A DNA stretch of 27,639 nucleotides from an uncultured Collinsella sp. (GCA_900552995.1 USBX01000003.1:1-27639), one strand, 5' to 3'. Positions 14,485-23,146 are shown, counted from the first letter of the stretch. Notes: a model not told the origin generated them from the letters alone. Program-made: numbers and translations.

Positions 14485-15366
14485 CTACAGGTACTCGATT
14501 TGAGCGCCCTCGGTGTCGCACGTCAGAATATGCGTATCGCATTTGGGGAACTGCTCGCGCAGCTTGACCTGCAGGAACTTTGCCACGATGGTGTCGTCGG
14601 TCACAGCCATGAGAGTCGAGCCCGAACCACTGATCCAGATGGTCTTAGCGCCGCCGTTAAGGCAGGTGTCGCGCACGGCGTTGTAGTCGGGAATCAGACG
14701 GCGACGATAGGGTTCCTGGATGCGGTCGTCATTGGCGGCGGCAATCAGGTCGAGGTCACCAGTCTCCAAGCCGCGCGTCATACCGGCGATGCGGCCCATC
14801 TGCCACACGGCGATGGAGAGCGGAATCTCCTGCGGCACGACCTTGCGCGCCTCGCTCGTGTGTACCTCGTAGGGCGGAATCACGGTAATAAAACGCAAGC
14901 AATCGCTCACCTCGTAGCGTAGGCACTGGGGAAGCGAATCGGTTGGCGTAAAAGAGCAGACGGCGCCGCCCAGGATGGCGGGGGCGACGTTATCGGGATG
15001 CCCCTCGACCTCGGTGGCAATGCGGACGAGCTCAGCGCGGTCGACGGTGTGGCCTGTCAGCGCGGCGGCGGCCATAATGCCGGCGACAACGCAGGTGGAG
15101 CTGGAGCCCAGGCCACGGGCGACGGGAACGTCAGTCTGAATGTCGATGGCGACGGGGAAGGCCGGCTCGCCCCATGCGGCCAGTGCATCCACAAAGCTCA
15201 CGTAGACTAGGTTGCTCTCGTTTTGGAACTCCTCGGGGCAGCCCGTGATGGTGAGCTTGTCGGCGCGCTCGAAGGTGAAGTGCGAGTAAAGGCTGACGGC
15301 CATGCCGAGGGTGTCGTAGCCGATGCCCAAGTTGGCGCTGGTTGCTGGGACGGTGATCTTGATCAT
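14485..15366 (-). CDS. thrB: Homoserine kinase
   Basis: A GHMP-family kinase that phosphorylates homoserine with ATP, the step before threonine synthase. The 293 residues show the N-terminal PATSANLGIGYDTLG, the phosphate-binding loop PVARGLGSSSTCVVAG (about 81-96), EGHPDNVAPAILGG and C-terminal ISGSGSTLMAV. The ATG has AGGAGG 8 nt upstream. It lies downstream of thrC on the same strand, 203 nt apart, with a terminator and a hairpin (variant C) between them, so it probably has its own promoter or depends on readthrough. The homoserine dehydrogenase gene is not in this window. Confidence 0.95.
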   Translation of the reverse strand: MIKITVPATSANLGIGYDTLGMAVSLYSHFTFERADKLTITGCPEEFQNESNLVYVSFVDALAAWGEPAFPVAIDIQTDVPVARGLGSSSTCVVAGIMAAAALTGHTVDRAELVRIATEVEGHPDNVAPAILGGAVCSFTPTDSLPQCLRYEVSDCLRFITVIPPYEVHTSEARKVVPQEIPLSIAVWQMGRIAGMTRGLETGDLDLIAAANDDRIQEPYRRRLIPDYNAVRDTCLNGGAKTIWISGSGSTLMAVTDDTIVAKFLQVKLREQFPKCDTHILTCDTEGAQIEYL

Positions 15367-15380
15367 GTGAGTCCTCCTGG

Positions 15381-15490
15381 CGTGCCTGGCTGTTTAGTTC
15401 GCTGCTCGGGCAGTCCTGCGCAAGACGGAAAGCACGTTAAGTGCTTTCCTTTGCGTGCGGAACTCGCGACGAACTAAACAGCCAGGCACG
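15381..15490. repeat. Long hairpin, divergent variant C
   Basis: A perfect 21-bp outer stem (15381-15401 with 15470-15490) encloses a large internal loop, a CGCAA/TTGCG pairing and a 9-bp stem GGAAAGCAC/GTGCTTTCC with a GTTAA loop. Its internal loops (with TGCTCGGGCAG and GTGCGGAACT) only loosely resemble those of copies A, B and D. It lies between thrC and thrB, 14 nt upstream of the thrB start. Confidence 0.7.
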
Positions 15491-15524
15491 CTGTGCGCGT
15501 TCGTCATCATCCCGGGGGTTATCT

Positions 15525-15557
15525 GATAAAAGAAGGTGCGCCGGCTTTCGCCGGCGC
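15525..15557 (-). terminator. Intrinsic terminator after thrC
   Basis: On the minus strand GCGCCGGC, loop GAAA, GCCGGCGC is followed by ACCTTCTTTTATC. The hairpin begins 12 nt after the thrC stop. Confidence 0.75.
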
Positions 15558-15569
15558 TTAATAAGGGAT

Positions 15570-17087
15570 CTAGTTGGTGCTCATTCGTTTTGCTGCAGAC
15601 TCGACGTAGTTTGCCATCTCATCGACGTCACAGACGTCTTCGAAGCGGACGGGTTTGGATTCGAGCTCGGCGAGCTGGGCCGGGGCGACTGTGTTGGTGG
15701 CCTGCTCGAGCACGCGCATGGCCTCAAAGTCGTCCTCGGGAACGTCGAGCCCCAAGGCGTCGCAGCAGGCGCGCGGGAACTTGTAGGGGCTGGCGGTCGA
15801 AAGCAGGACGCGGGCCTTGGCGCCCTCGGCGGGAGCGACCTTTTCGAAGACGTGATAGCCGCAAGCGGTGTGCGGGTCGATCACGTAGCCGTTCGCATCC
15901 CAGCAGCTCTTGATGGCGGCGCGAACCTCGTCCTCGCTGGCCCAGCCGCAGCCAAACACGCTCTGGATCTTGGCCAGCAGTTCGGCGGGAACCTCGTAGC
16001 GACCAGTTTGTGCCAGCTGTTCCATAAGGCCGGCAACGAGCTCGCAGTCGCCGTCGGACAGGAAGTAGAGCATGCGCTCCAGGTTGGAGCTAATAAGGAT
16101 GTCCATCGACGGCGAGATGGTCGTGAAGAACGGGCGGTTACGGTCGTAAACGCCGGTGGTCAGGAAGTCGGCAAGCACGTTGTTCTTGTCGCTCGCCACG
16201 ACGAGCTTGGCGACGGGCAGACCCATGCGCTTGGCGTAGTAGCCGGCCAAGATATCGCCAAAGTTGCCGGTGGGCACGCAGAACTCTACGGCGTCGCCAG
16301 CCTCGATAGCGCCGGCGCGCAGCAGTTGCGCATAGGCGGCAAAGTAGTAGACGACCTGCGGCACCAGGCGGCCGACGTTGATGGAGTTGGCACTCGAAAG
16401 CACCGTGCCGGCGGCCTCCAGGCGCTCGGCAAGCTCCTTATCTGCAAAGATGCGCTTGACGGCGCTCTGGGCATCGTCAAAGTTGCCGCGGATGCCGCAG
16501 ACGGCGACGTTGTCGCCCTCCTGCGTGGACATCTGCAGGTTCTGGACGCGGCTGACCTTGCCCTCGGGATAAAAGACGGTGATGCCCGTGCCCGGAGCGT
16601 CGGCAAAACCGGCGAGCGCGGCCTTGCCCGTGTCGCCCGACGTGGCGGTGACGATCATGATGCGCTCGGCGCCGCCGTCCTTGGCAGAGGTGCGGGCCAT
16701 GAGGCGGGGGAGCATCTGCAGTGCGACGTCCTTGAAGGCGCTCGTGGGGCCGCCAAAGAGCTCCATCACATAGGTCTGAGGGGCGTCGGCGCCCGGTGCG
16801 GCGTCGAGTTTGACAAGCGGCGTAACCTCTTCACTCGCGAACGTGCCGCGGTATGCCTCGTCGACACACGCCGAAATTTCTTCGGCTGTGTAATCATTCA
16901 GTAACATTCCCAACACATCTTGAGCGATTTCAAAGTACGATTTATCTGCAAGCGAGCTGATATCGACCTGCTGGGTGCCGAGCTCGTCCGAGACAAACAA
17001 ACCCCCGTCGGGAGCGATGCCGGTACGGATTGCCACCTTACTTGAGCACGATAAAGTGCGTCCTCGTGTACTATGATAAGTTCCCAT
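15570..17087 (-). CDS. thrC: Threonine synthase
   Basis: A PLP enzyme that converts O-phosphohomoserine to threonine. The 505 residues fit the longer E. coli/yeast-type subgroup: N-terminal YHSTRG, GIAPDGGLFV, the PLP-lysine motif GPTSAFKDVALQ, TATSGDTGKAAL, NSINVGRLVPQ and PTGNFGDILAGYYAKRMGLP. ATG 17087 (MGTYHSTRG) has GAGGAG nine nt upstream; a 15-residue extension to 17132 has no ribosome site. It is divergent from lysC with a 103-nt gap that must hold both promoters. I see no T-box or leader peptide there. Confidence 0.95.
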   Translation of the reverse strand: MGTYHSTRGRTLSCSSKVAIRTGIAPDGGLFVSDELGTQQVDISSLADKSYFEIAQDVLGMLLNDYTAEEISACVDEAYRGTFASEEVTPLVKLDAAPGADAPQTYVMELFGGPTSAFKDVALQMLPRLMARTSAKDGGAERIMIVTATSGDTGKAALAGFADAPGTGITVFYPEGKVSRVQNLQMSTQEGDNVAVCGIRGNFDDAQSAVKRIFADKELAERLEAAGTVLSSANSINVGRLVPQVVYYFAAYAQLLRAGAIEAGDAVEFCVPTGNFGDILAGYYAKRMGLPVAKLVVASDKNNVLADFLTTGVYDRNRPFFTTISPSMDILISSNLERMLYFLSDGDCELVAGLMEQLAQTGRYEVPAELLAKIQSVFGCGWASEDEVRAAIKSCWDANGYVIDPHTACGYHVFEKVAPAEGAKARVLLSTASPYKFPRACCDALGLDVPEDDFEAMRVLEQATNTVAPAQLAELESKPVRFEDVCDVDEMANYVESAAKRMSTN

Positions 17088-17190
17088 ATAACACTGCTCC
17101 TCGGATGCCTTGGTCCCAATCGGTGAAACCATGGTATCAGAGCGCGCAAAACAGGTTTGCAGAGGCTTTTAGAAAGGTAACCTCCAGCCC

Positions 17191-18579
17191 ATGATAAAAA
17201 TTGCCAAGTTTGGCGGCTCGTCGGTCGCCGACGCCGAACACTTTAAGAAGATCAAGGCCATTGTCGATGCCGACCCGGCCCGCCGTTTTGTGGTGGTTTC
17301 TGCCTGCGGTCGCCGCTTTAAGGGCGACACCAAGGTGACCGATCTGCTCTACTTGGTCAACGCGCACGTTAAGTACCACGTGTCGTGCGAGGAGCTGCTC
17401 GAGGACATTGGGCAGCGCTATTTTGATATCGCTGACGAGCTGGAGCTCACCTATCCCATCCGCGAGGAGTTCGCGGCCTTTGCCGAGCGCGCCCGCTCGG
17501 GCGGCTACTCCACCGAGGAGCTTGTGAGCCGTGGCGAGTACTTTACCGCCCGCCTGATGGCCGAGTACCTGGGCTTACCGTTCCTGGACGCCGCGACGGT
17601 TGTGGCGTTCCATCACGACGGTACGCTCAGCATGAATCGTACCTCCGAGTTGGTGCAGGAGTACGGTCAGCAGGGCGGCTTTGTTATGCCCGGTTTCTAC
17701 GGCGCGACGCGTGAGGGCCAGATCAAGCTGCTCGATCGTGGCGGCGGCGATATCTCGGGCTCGATCTTGGCTAAGTGCCTGGGCGCCGATCTGTATGAGA
17801 ACTGGACCGACGTTTCGGGCTTCTATTCTGCCGATCCGCGTATTGTTCCCGAGGCTCAGCCCATTGCGCGCGTTACCTACGAGGAGCTGCGCGAGCTTTC
17901 GTACATGGGTGCAAGCGTCCTGCACGAGGAGGCCGTGTTCCCCGTGCGCGAGGCAGGCATTCCGCTGGTCATCAAGAACACCAATGCGCCGCAGGACCCC
18001 GGCACCATCATTAGCGAGACGGCTGATGAAGGCGAGGCGGAGCCCATCATTACCGGCGTGACCGGCAAGCGCGGCTTTGTCGCCATCAACGTTGCCCGTG
18101 ACCGCACCAAGCCCCGCGTCGGCTTTATGCGCCGTGCACTTTCGGTGTTCGAACGCTATGACGTCTCCGTCGAGCATATGCCCACCGGCGTCGACCGCTT
18201 TGGCGCCGTGGTGCAGGAGCAGGATGTGCACGATTCGCTGTACTCACTTGTGGGCGACATTCAGCAGGAGGTCGAGCCGCTCGAGATTGAGGTTGTCGAG
18301 GGCTTGGCGCTCATCGCGACCGTCGGCCGTAACCTGCGCGGCCGCGCGGGTATCTCGGGCCATCTGTTTGGCATGCTTGGCCAGGCCGGCGTGAGCGTGC
18401 GCATGATTTCGCAGAGCTGTGACGAGATCAACATCATTATCGGTGTCGAGGAGAAGGACTTCGACCTGGCGATTCGGACCATTTACCGCGCCTTCTCCGA
18501 CGAGAACGGCATTGTGAAGGTCTCCGATCTGGAGGCTCCCGCGCCGGTCGATCCCGCTCTGGTCGCGCTCCACAAGTAG
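17191..18579 (+). CDS. lysC: Aspartate kinase
   Basis: First step of the aspartate family pathway: phosphorylation of aspartate. The 462-residue monofunctional enzyme starts with KFGGSSVADAEHF, then has VVVSACGRR, FYGATREGQIKLLDRGGGDISGSILA, a regulatory YMGASVLHEEAVFPVREAGIP region and two C-terminal ACT domains (about 310-450; GRAGISGHLFGMLGQAGVSVRMISQS). The ACT pair suggests feedback control by lysine and/or threonine. The start ATG has only a distant GAAAGG site. It is divergent from thrC and followed by asd, the next step. Confidence 0.95.
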   Translation: MIKIAKFGGSSVADAEHFKKIKAIVDADPARRFVVVSACGRRFKGDTKVTDLLYLVNAHVKYHVSCEELLEDIGQRYFDIADELELTYPIREEFAAFAERARSGGYSTEELVSRGEYFTARLMAEYLGLPFLDAATVVAFHHDGTLSMNRTSELVQEYGQQGGFVMPGFYGATREGQIKLLDRGGGDISGSILAKCLGADLYENWTDVSGFYSADPRIVPEAQPIARVTYEELRELSYMGASVLHEEAVFPVREAGIPLVIKNTNAPQDPGTIISETADEGEAEPIITGVTGKRGFVAINVARDRTKPRVGFMRRALSVFERYDVSVEHMPTGVDRFGAVVQEQDVHDSLYSLVGDIQQEVEPLEIEVVEGLALIATVGRNLRGRAGISGHLFGMLGQAGVSVRMISQSCDEINIIIGVEEKDFDLAIRTIYRAFSDENGIVKVSDLEAPAPVDPALVALHK

Positions 18580-18591
18580 CTGCTATCCCAG

Positions 18592-18620
18592 TAGATTTTT
18601 GGACTTGCCTCAAAAATCTA
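18592..18620 (+). terminator. AT-rich hairpin after lysC
   Basis: TAGATTTTTG pairs with CAAAAATCTA around a 9-nt loop, 12 nt after the lysC stop. The run of T is in the arm instead of after the stem, so terminator strength is uncertain. Confidence 0.5.
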
Positions 18621-18651
18621 TGGCGGGGCGTTTCGTTTCGGTTTCGTTTCG

Positions 18652-18678
18652 ACGGGGCGGGTTTTGTATCCGCCCCGT
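18652..18678 (+). terminator. GC-rich hairpin before asd
   Basis: ACGGGGCGG and CCGCCCCGT form a 9-bp stem, followed by TCTTGTATAC. It could end lysC transcripts; the TATACA just after it (18683-18688) may serve as a -10 for asd. Confidence 0.5.
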
Positions 18679-18752
18679 TCTTGTATACACTGGCAACAAT
18701 AATCGGCCTGCTCGGCGTGCGGGCAAAAGCCACAGCCTTTAAAGGGGGAAGC

Positions 18753-19778
18753 ATGAAACAGTACACGGTTGCTATTTTGGGCGCGACGGGAGCCGTGGGC
18801 ACCCAGATGCTCGAGTGCCTCAACGAGCAGGAGTTTCCGGTCGGCAAGCTCAAGCTGCTAGCGAGCGCGCGCTCTGCGGGCAAGACCGTCGAGTTCCGCG
18901 GCGAGCAGGTTGTGATTGAGGAGGCTTGCCCCGAGGCCTTTGAGGGCTGCGACATCGTGCTCGGCGCCGCCGGCGACGATATCGCCAAGGAACTGCTGCC
19001 CGAGGCCGTCAAGCGCGGCGCCGTCGTGGTCGACAACAGCCACGCCTTCCGTCTGGATCCCGAGGTGCCGCTGGTCGTGCCCGAGATCAACGCCGACGAC
19101 ATCAAGTGGCATCACGGCCTTATCGCCAACCCCAACTGCGCGACCATCATCGGCTTGGTTCCCACCTGGCCGCTGCATCAGCTCGCCGGCGTGAAGCGCA
19201 TGATCGTTTCGACGTACCAGGCGGCTTCGGGCGCTGGTGCTCCCGGTATGGCCGAGCTTGAGGCCCAGCTGGCCGCCCTAGGTCGTGGCGAGGAGATTCC
19301 CGAGCCGCACGCTTTTGCCGCCCAGCTGGCGAGCAACCTGATTCCGCAGATTGGCGGCGTCAAGGAGGAGGGCTTTACCTCCGAGGAGATGAAGTTGCAA
19401 AACGAGGGCCGCAAGATCATGCATCTGCCCGAGCTGCGCGTGAACTGCACCTGTGTGCGCGTGCCCGTGCTGCGCTCGCACTCCGAGAGCATTACGCTCG
19501 AGTTTGAGCGCGATATTACGGTCGAGGAGGCCCGTGCCGCGCTGGCTGCCGCTCCCGGCGTGAAGCTGGTTGACGACATGAGCGCCGAGGATGCGCACGA
19601 CCGCTTCCCCATGCCGATGGATACGTCCGACCAGGACCTGATCTGGGTCGGTCGCGTGCGCCGCGACATCTCGAACCCTGAGGCCGCGCGCGGCATCACC
19701 TTCTGGTGCTGCGGCGACCAAATCCGTAAGGGCGCGGCAACCAACGCCGTCCAGATCGCTAAGCTGCTCTGCGAGTAG
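18753..19778 (+). CDS. asd: Aspartate-semialdehyde dehydrogenase
   Basis: Reduces aspartyl phosphate to aspartate semialdehyde, the branch point to lysine, diaminopimelate, threonine and methionine. The 341 residues have the NADP-binding GATGAVG, SARSAGKTVEF, VVDNSHAFR, the catalytic NPNCATIIG (Cys129), TYQAASGAGAPGMAEL and C-terminal DLIWVGRVRRD. ATG 18753 has GGGGGAA directly upstream; the frame is open further 5' but without ribosome sites. It acts directly after lysC and lies 173 nt from it, with two hairpins between. Nested hairpin copy D starts 12 nt after its stop. Confidence 0.96.
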   Translation: MKQYTVAILGATGAVGTQMLECLNEQEFPVGKLKLLASARSAGKTVEFRGEQVVIEEACPEAFEGCDIVLGAAGDDIAKELLPEAVKRGAVVVDNSHAFRLDPEVPLVVPEINADDIKWHHGLIANPNCATIIGLVPTWPLHQLAGVKRMIVSTYQAASGAGAPGMAELEAQLAALGRGEEIPEPHAFAAQLASNLIPQIGGVKEEGFTSEEMKLQNEGRKIMHLPELRVNCTCVRVPVLRSHSESITLEFERDITVEEARAALAAAPGVKLVDDMSAEDAHDRFPMPMDTSDQDLIWVGRVRRDISNPEAARGITFWCCGDQIRKGAATNAVQIAKLLCE

Positions 19779-19790
19779 TGTGACCTATCC

Positions 19791-19920
19791 GGCGGGGGCC
19801 GGGCTTGGTTTTCAGAACGTCCTCGACCATGTGTGGCGCCTTGTCCTGCTCCTTCGGAGCCGCGGACAAGGCGCCACACTGGTCTGCGGAGTGTTCTGAA
19901 AACCAAGCCCGGCCCCCGCC
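19791..19920 (+). repeat. Nested long hairpin, copy D
   Basis: Perfect 28-bp outer stem (19791-19818 with 19893-19920) and perfect 15-bp inner stem (19831-19845 with 19865-19879), tip GCTCC-TTC-GGAGC. Internal loops are GTCCTCGACCAT (left) and TGGTCTGCGGAGT (right), close to copies A and B. It begins 12 nt after asd. With the tandem repeats at 20022-20174 it makes up the gene-free stretch 19779-20232. Confidence 0.85.
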
Positions 19921-20021
19921 TGCGGTGACTCGGCTGCGAGCGGCCTGCGATGGGGTCGTTGTTGGTTGGGGCCGCTGGGCTGATGTGGGGGCACGTGGCC
20001 GTTGCAGGCCCTGGTCCCGGC

Positions 20022-20174
20022 GGCGGCCCCGGCGCTTCGCGCCTGCCGCCTTGGGGGACTTTGGGGCGCGGCCGGCAGCTGTGGCGCGTTGCGCCTGCTG
20101 CCTGCGGGGACTTTGGGGTCGTGCGGCAGCTGCGGCGCTGTCGCGCTTGCTGCCTTGGGTGACTTTGGGGTCGA
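20022..20174 (+). repeat. Three tandem 51-52-bp hairpin repeats
   Basis: Units start at 20022, 20074 and 20125. Each has a stem GGCRGC...GGCGC, a small loop, GCGC(C/T)TGCYGCC, then T followed by a G-rich stretch and GACTTTGGGG. Copies differ at several positions but keep the hairpin pairing. The array ends about 60 nt before the ogt start. Frames through it on either strand are low-complexity and I do not regard them as genes. Confidence 0.75.
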
Positions 20175-20232
20175 TTGGGGTTGTCTGCACAATTCGCGGT
20201 ATTATGTTGCGGAGTTTTGAAAGGAGCCGCTG

Positions 20233-20811
20233 GTGGTCACGACGACATTTGCTTCGCCTTTGGGCGAAATCTTGCTTGCCGCTGATGGCCGCGGTCTGAC
20301 GGGGCTTTGGTTTGAGGGGCAGGAGCACTTTGGTTCCACGCTTCTCCGGGAAGACTCCGAACATGTTGAAGGCGCCGACGCGGTTTCCGGTACCGGTGGC
20401 ATGTTGCCGGTGAGTCCGGCAAATGGCGCGGCTTCTTCGGTGCTTGAGCGTTCTTGGGCTTGGCTGAATGCTTATTTTGCGGGGCAGGAGCCTCGGTTTA
20501 CGCCGCCGTTGCATATGATCGGCACGGCGTTCCAGCGCGAGGTTTGGTTTGAGCTGCTTTCAATTCCGCGTGGCGAAGTCGCTACGTATGGCGAGATCGC
20601 TCAGCGTGTTGCGGCTCGACATCGTGTGCCGGGAAATGAGGCACCCGTCGTGTCTCCTCGTGCGGTGGGGGCTGCGGTTGCGCGTAATCCCATTTCGATT
20701 ATCGTGCCGTGCCATCGCGTGGTCGCGGTCGACGGATCGCTCAACGGATATGCTGGCGGCCTTGATCGCAAGGAGTGGTTGCTTCGGCTTGAGGGCGCGT
20801 ACGAGGAGTAA
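20233..20811 (+). CDS. ogt: Methylated-DNA--protein-cysteine methyltransferase
   Basis: A suicide repair protein that moves the methyl group of O6-methylguanine to its own cysteine. The 192 residues end in the MGMT domain with GTAFQREVWFELLSIPRGEVATYGEIA, the DNA-binding helix region (AVGAAVARNP) and the active-site PCHRV (Cys160). The N-terminal ribonuclease-like half is present (SPLGEILLAADGRGLTGLWF). A segment around residues 42-70 (about GADAVSGTGGMLPVSPANGA) appears to be an insertion relative to short Ogt proteins. GTG 20233 has AAGGAG six nt upstream. It is monocistronic, downstream of the GC-rich repeat array. Confidence 0.94.
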   Translation: MVTTTFASPLGEILLAADGRGLTGLWFEGQEHFGSTLLREDSEHVEGADAVSGTGGMLPVSPANGAASSVLERSWAWLNAYFAGQEPRFTPPLHMIGTAFQREVWFELLSIPRGEVATYGEIAQRVAARHRVPGNEAPVVSPRAVGAAVARNPISIIVPCHRVVAVDGSLNGYAGGLDRKEWLLRLEGAYEE

Positions 20812-21039
20812 CGCTCGAGCACTTTGCATAACTAGGGCGCCGTGAAAGGATGAGTCACTGTCCCTTCGTGCCCGGCATGCGTCAAAGCGCTCGACACGTG
20901 CGCCTTAAGTTTGGCTAAGCCACATCCTGCGTATTTAAAAACGCGCAGGTTGAGCAGCTAAGGCTGCGCTAAGGCGGTTGACGGTACGCTATCATCGGCA
21001 GTATCGAAACCTGTAGAGCCATGCGCCAAAGGAGCAACT

Positions 21040-21723
21040 ATGAAGCTGATGCTTGCCGAGGACGAACCTGGTCTCTCCCGCGCCCTCACCGCGATTCTTC
21101 AACATAGCGACTACGAGGTCGACACCGCCCTCGACGGCTTGACGGCGCTCGAGAATCTACTCACCAACGATTACGACGCCGCAATCCTGGACATCATGAT
21201 GCCCGGCATGGACGGCATCGAGGTGCTCAAGCGTACACGCGCCGCCGGAAAGCGACTGCCCATCATCATGCTCACGGCAAAAAGCGAGGTGTCCGATAAG
21301 GTCGAGGGCCTGGATGCCGGTGCCAACGATTACCTGACCAAGCCGTTTGCCGCCAAGGAACTGCTTGCGCGTATTCGTGCCATGACGCGTGCCGCGACGG
21401 CAATTGACGCCACGACGCTCAGCGTGGGTAACGTGCGCCTCGACACGGCGGCTTGCACGCTTGTGGGACCTTTGGGCGAGGAGCACCTGGCCAATCGCGA
21501 GTTTCAGCTTATGGAACTCTTTATGCGCAACGCCGGCACGCGCATGCCCACTGAACGTCTGATGCTCGAGGTTTGGGGTGAGGACGCGCCCGAAGGCGCC
21601 AACGTGGTGTGGGTCTATATCTCGTACCTGCGCAAAAAGCTGACGGCGCTTGGTGCCAACGTTGCCATTCGCGCGTCGCGCAACCAGGGCTATTCGCTCG
21701 AGGTTGTCGAGGAAGGCGAATAA
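21040..21723 (+). CDS. OmpR-family response regulator
   Basis: The 227-residue protein has a receiver domain (acidic pocket Glu7-Asp8, phospho-acceptor Asp51 in AAILDIMMPGMDG, switch Thr79, Lys101 in LTKPF) and a C-terminal winged helix (about 130-225, with ANREFQLMELFMRN and VWVYISYLRKKL). ATG 21040 has AAAGGAGC just upstream. The sensor kinase starts 2 nt after its stop. I see no nearby target operon apart from the unlinked genes downstream, so the regulon is unknown. The 228-nt region upstream shows nothing beyond a possible TTGACG -35 (20978-20983). Confidence 0.94.
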   Translation: MKLMLAEDEPGLSRALTAILQHSDYEVDTALDGLTALENLLTNDYDAAILDIMMPGMDGIEVLKRTRAAGKRLPIIMLTAKSEVSDKVEGLDAGANDYLTKPFAAKELLARIRAMTRAATAIDATTLSVGNVRLDTAACTLVGPLGEEHLANREFQLMELFMRNAGTRMPTERLMLEVWGEDAPEGANVVWVYISYLRKKLTALGANVAIRASRNQGYSLEVVEEGE

Positions 21724-21725
21724 GC

Positions 21726-23105
21726 GTGAGCGCGAGCGCGTGGTGCAAGCGCATGACGGAGTGGTTTCACGCCGCCTCGAGTAGTAAGGGGCGGGCTAAT
21801 TCTGTTGACGCATTGGGCCGCCGTCTGCGTCGCAAGTTTATCCTCGTTGCCATGGGCGCCGTGACCGTGGTGCTCACGCTCATCATCGCCGGCATCAACA
21901 TCGTCAATTATTCGCATGTCTGCAAAATGGCTGATGCGCGTCTGGACTATATCCTGGCAGGCAAGGGCAGCATCGATTGGGAAGACGAGTCCAGGACCGA
22001 TTCCGGCAATGGCGGGGATACGAGCACCGGCATGGTTGCGGATGGCGATCGAGTGGGCGCTCGCGTGGGACATTTTGAAGGCATGACGGCGGAGTCTCCC
22101 TTCGACACGCGCTACTTTACGGTGACGCTTGTCGAAGGGCAGGTGGTCGATGTCAATACCGCCCGCATTGCCGCGGTGGGCGCCAAGCGTGCCGCCAGTA
22201 TTGCCGCAAGGCTGCATGCCAAGGGCTGGACCTCGGGCTTCTCTGGCAATTATCGTTATACGACCGACGTCCAGGACGACGAGATCACCTATGTGTTCGT
22301 GGACTGTTCGCGCGAGCTTGCAAGTTTCCATTCGTTTTTGAACGCGAGTGTGGCAATCAGCTGTATTGGCTGGCTGGCGGTGCTGGCAATTGTAACGGTC
22401 GCGTCGGGTGCCGTGATTCGACCGATGGTCGAGAGCTACAGCAAGCAAAAGCGATTTATTACCGATGCAAGCCACGAGATCAAGACGCCGCTCGCTGTGA
22501 TCGATGCCGCCAACGAGGTACAGGAGATTGAGAGCGGCGAGAGTGAGTGGACGCAGAGCATTCACGAGCAGGTGGCGCGACTGACGGCACTTACGGAGCG
22601 TCTGGTATTTTTGGCGCGCATGGACGAGGGCTCGGCGGGCTTTACCATGGCGTCGATCGATCTCTCGGAGGCAGTTGACAAGGCAGCCGCGCCGTTTGAA
22701 TCGGTGGCGGTCTCGCGCGGCAAGCGCCTGTCGATGTCGGTCGCGACCGGCGTGCGCGCTCATGCCGATGCTGCGGCGGTGACGCAGGTGGTTGAGTTGC
22801 TGCTGGACAATGCCACGCGCTATGCGAGCGAGGGCAGCGTGATCGAGTTGAGTCTGCGCGCCGTTTCGCGCGGTGCGGGCAAAGGCTCGGCAGAGCTTGT
22901 CGTATCGAACGCTGTAGACGAGCTGCCCGAAGGCGACCTGGACCGATTGTTCGACCGCTTCTATCGTGCGGACGTGTCGCGCAGCACCAAGACGGGCGGC
23001 TCGGGCGTGGGCCTATCCGTGGTGCGTGCCATCGCCGAAGCCCATGGCGGGAGCGCTTCTGTCTGCGGCCACGGTAACCAGATCACCTTCACCGTCCGCC
23101 TCTAA
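21726..23105 (+). CDS. Sensor histidine kinase
   Basis: The 459-residue membrane kinase has TM1 at about 38-60, an extracytoplasmic sensor region of about 145 residues (61-206) with no motif I recognise, TM2 at about 207-230, then HisKA with FITDASHEIKTPLAVID (His250) and an HATPase domain (DNATRYASEG; FDRFYRADVSR; GGSGVGLSVVRAIAEAHGG). GTG 21726 is chosen: it follows the regulator stop by 2 nt and has AAGG nine nt upstream. ATG 21753 is a possible later start. The frame open before 21726 overlaps the regulator and is a shadow. It phosphorylates the regulator at 21040; the signal is unknown. Confidence 0.93.
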   Translation: MSASAWCKRMTEWFHAASSSKGRANSVDALGRRLRRKFILVAMGAVTVVLTLIIAGINIVNYSHVCKMADARLDYILAGKGSIDWEDESRTDSGNGGDTSTGMVADGDRVGARVGHFEGMTAESPFDTRYFTVTLVEGQVVDVNTARIAAVGAKRAASIAARLHAKGWTSGFSGNYRYTTDVQDDEITYVFVDCSRELASFHSFLNASVAISCIGWLAVLAIVTVASGAVIRPMVESYSKQKRFITDASHEIKTPLAVIDAANEVQEIESGESEWTQSIHEQVARLTALTERLVFLARMDEGSAGFTMASIDLSEAVDKAAAPFESVAVSRGKRLSMSVATGVRAHADAAAVTQVVELLLDNATRYASEGSVIELSLRAVSRGAGKGSAELVVSNAVDELPEGDLDRLFDRFYRADVSRSTKTGGSGVGLSVVRAIAEAHGGSASVCGHGNQITFTVRL

Positions 23106-23106
23106 G

Positions 23107-23146
23107 ACCTGCCAAAAAGGGACAGGTTTATTTTGGCAGGTTTTAT
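23107..23146 (+). repeat. GGGACAG-loop hairpin, copy 2
   Basis: Arms CCTGCCAAAA (23108-23117) and TTTTGGCAGG (23131-23140) enclose the loop AGGGACAGGTTTA; TTTTAT follows, so it could also end the kinase transcript. The same 40 bases recur inverted at 25488-25527 with one difference. It starts right after the kinase stop, as copy 1 does after pflA. Confidence 0.8.

Noticed and set aside
15441..16904. 487-codon open frame on the plus strand
   Set aside because: It is antisense to thrC, which has all family motifs; long antisense frames arise from GC-rich codon use.
17088..17190. T-box or threonine/lysine leader in the thrC-lysC gap
   Set aside because: No T-box sequence, leader peptide, terminator or lysine-riboswitch core is visible in the 103 nt.
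20022..20174. Possible CRISPR array
   Set aside because: Units abut directly, vary from each other and contain no spacers; no cas genes are near.
19759..20514. Proline/arginine-rich minus-strand frames over the asd-ogt gap
   Set aside because: They are low-complexity translations of the hairpin D and tandem repeats; they overlap ogt and have no ribosome site.
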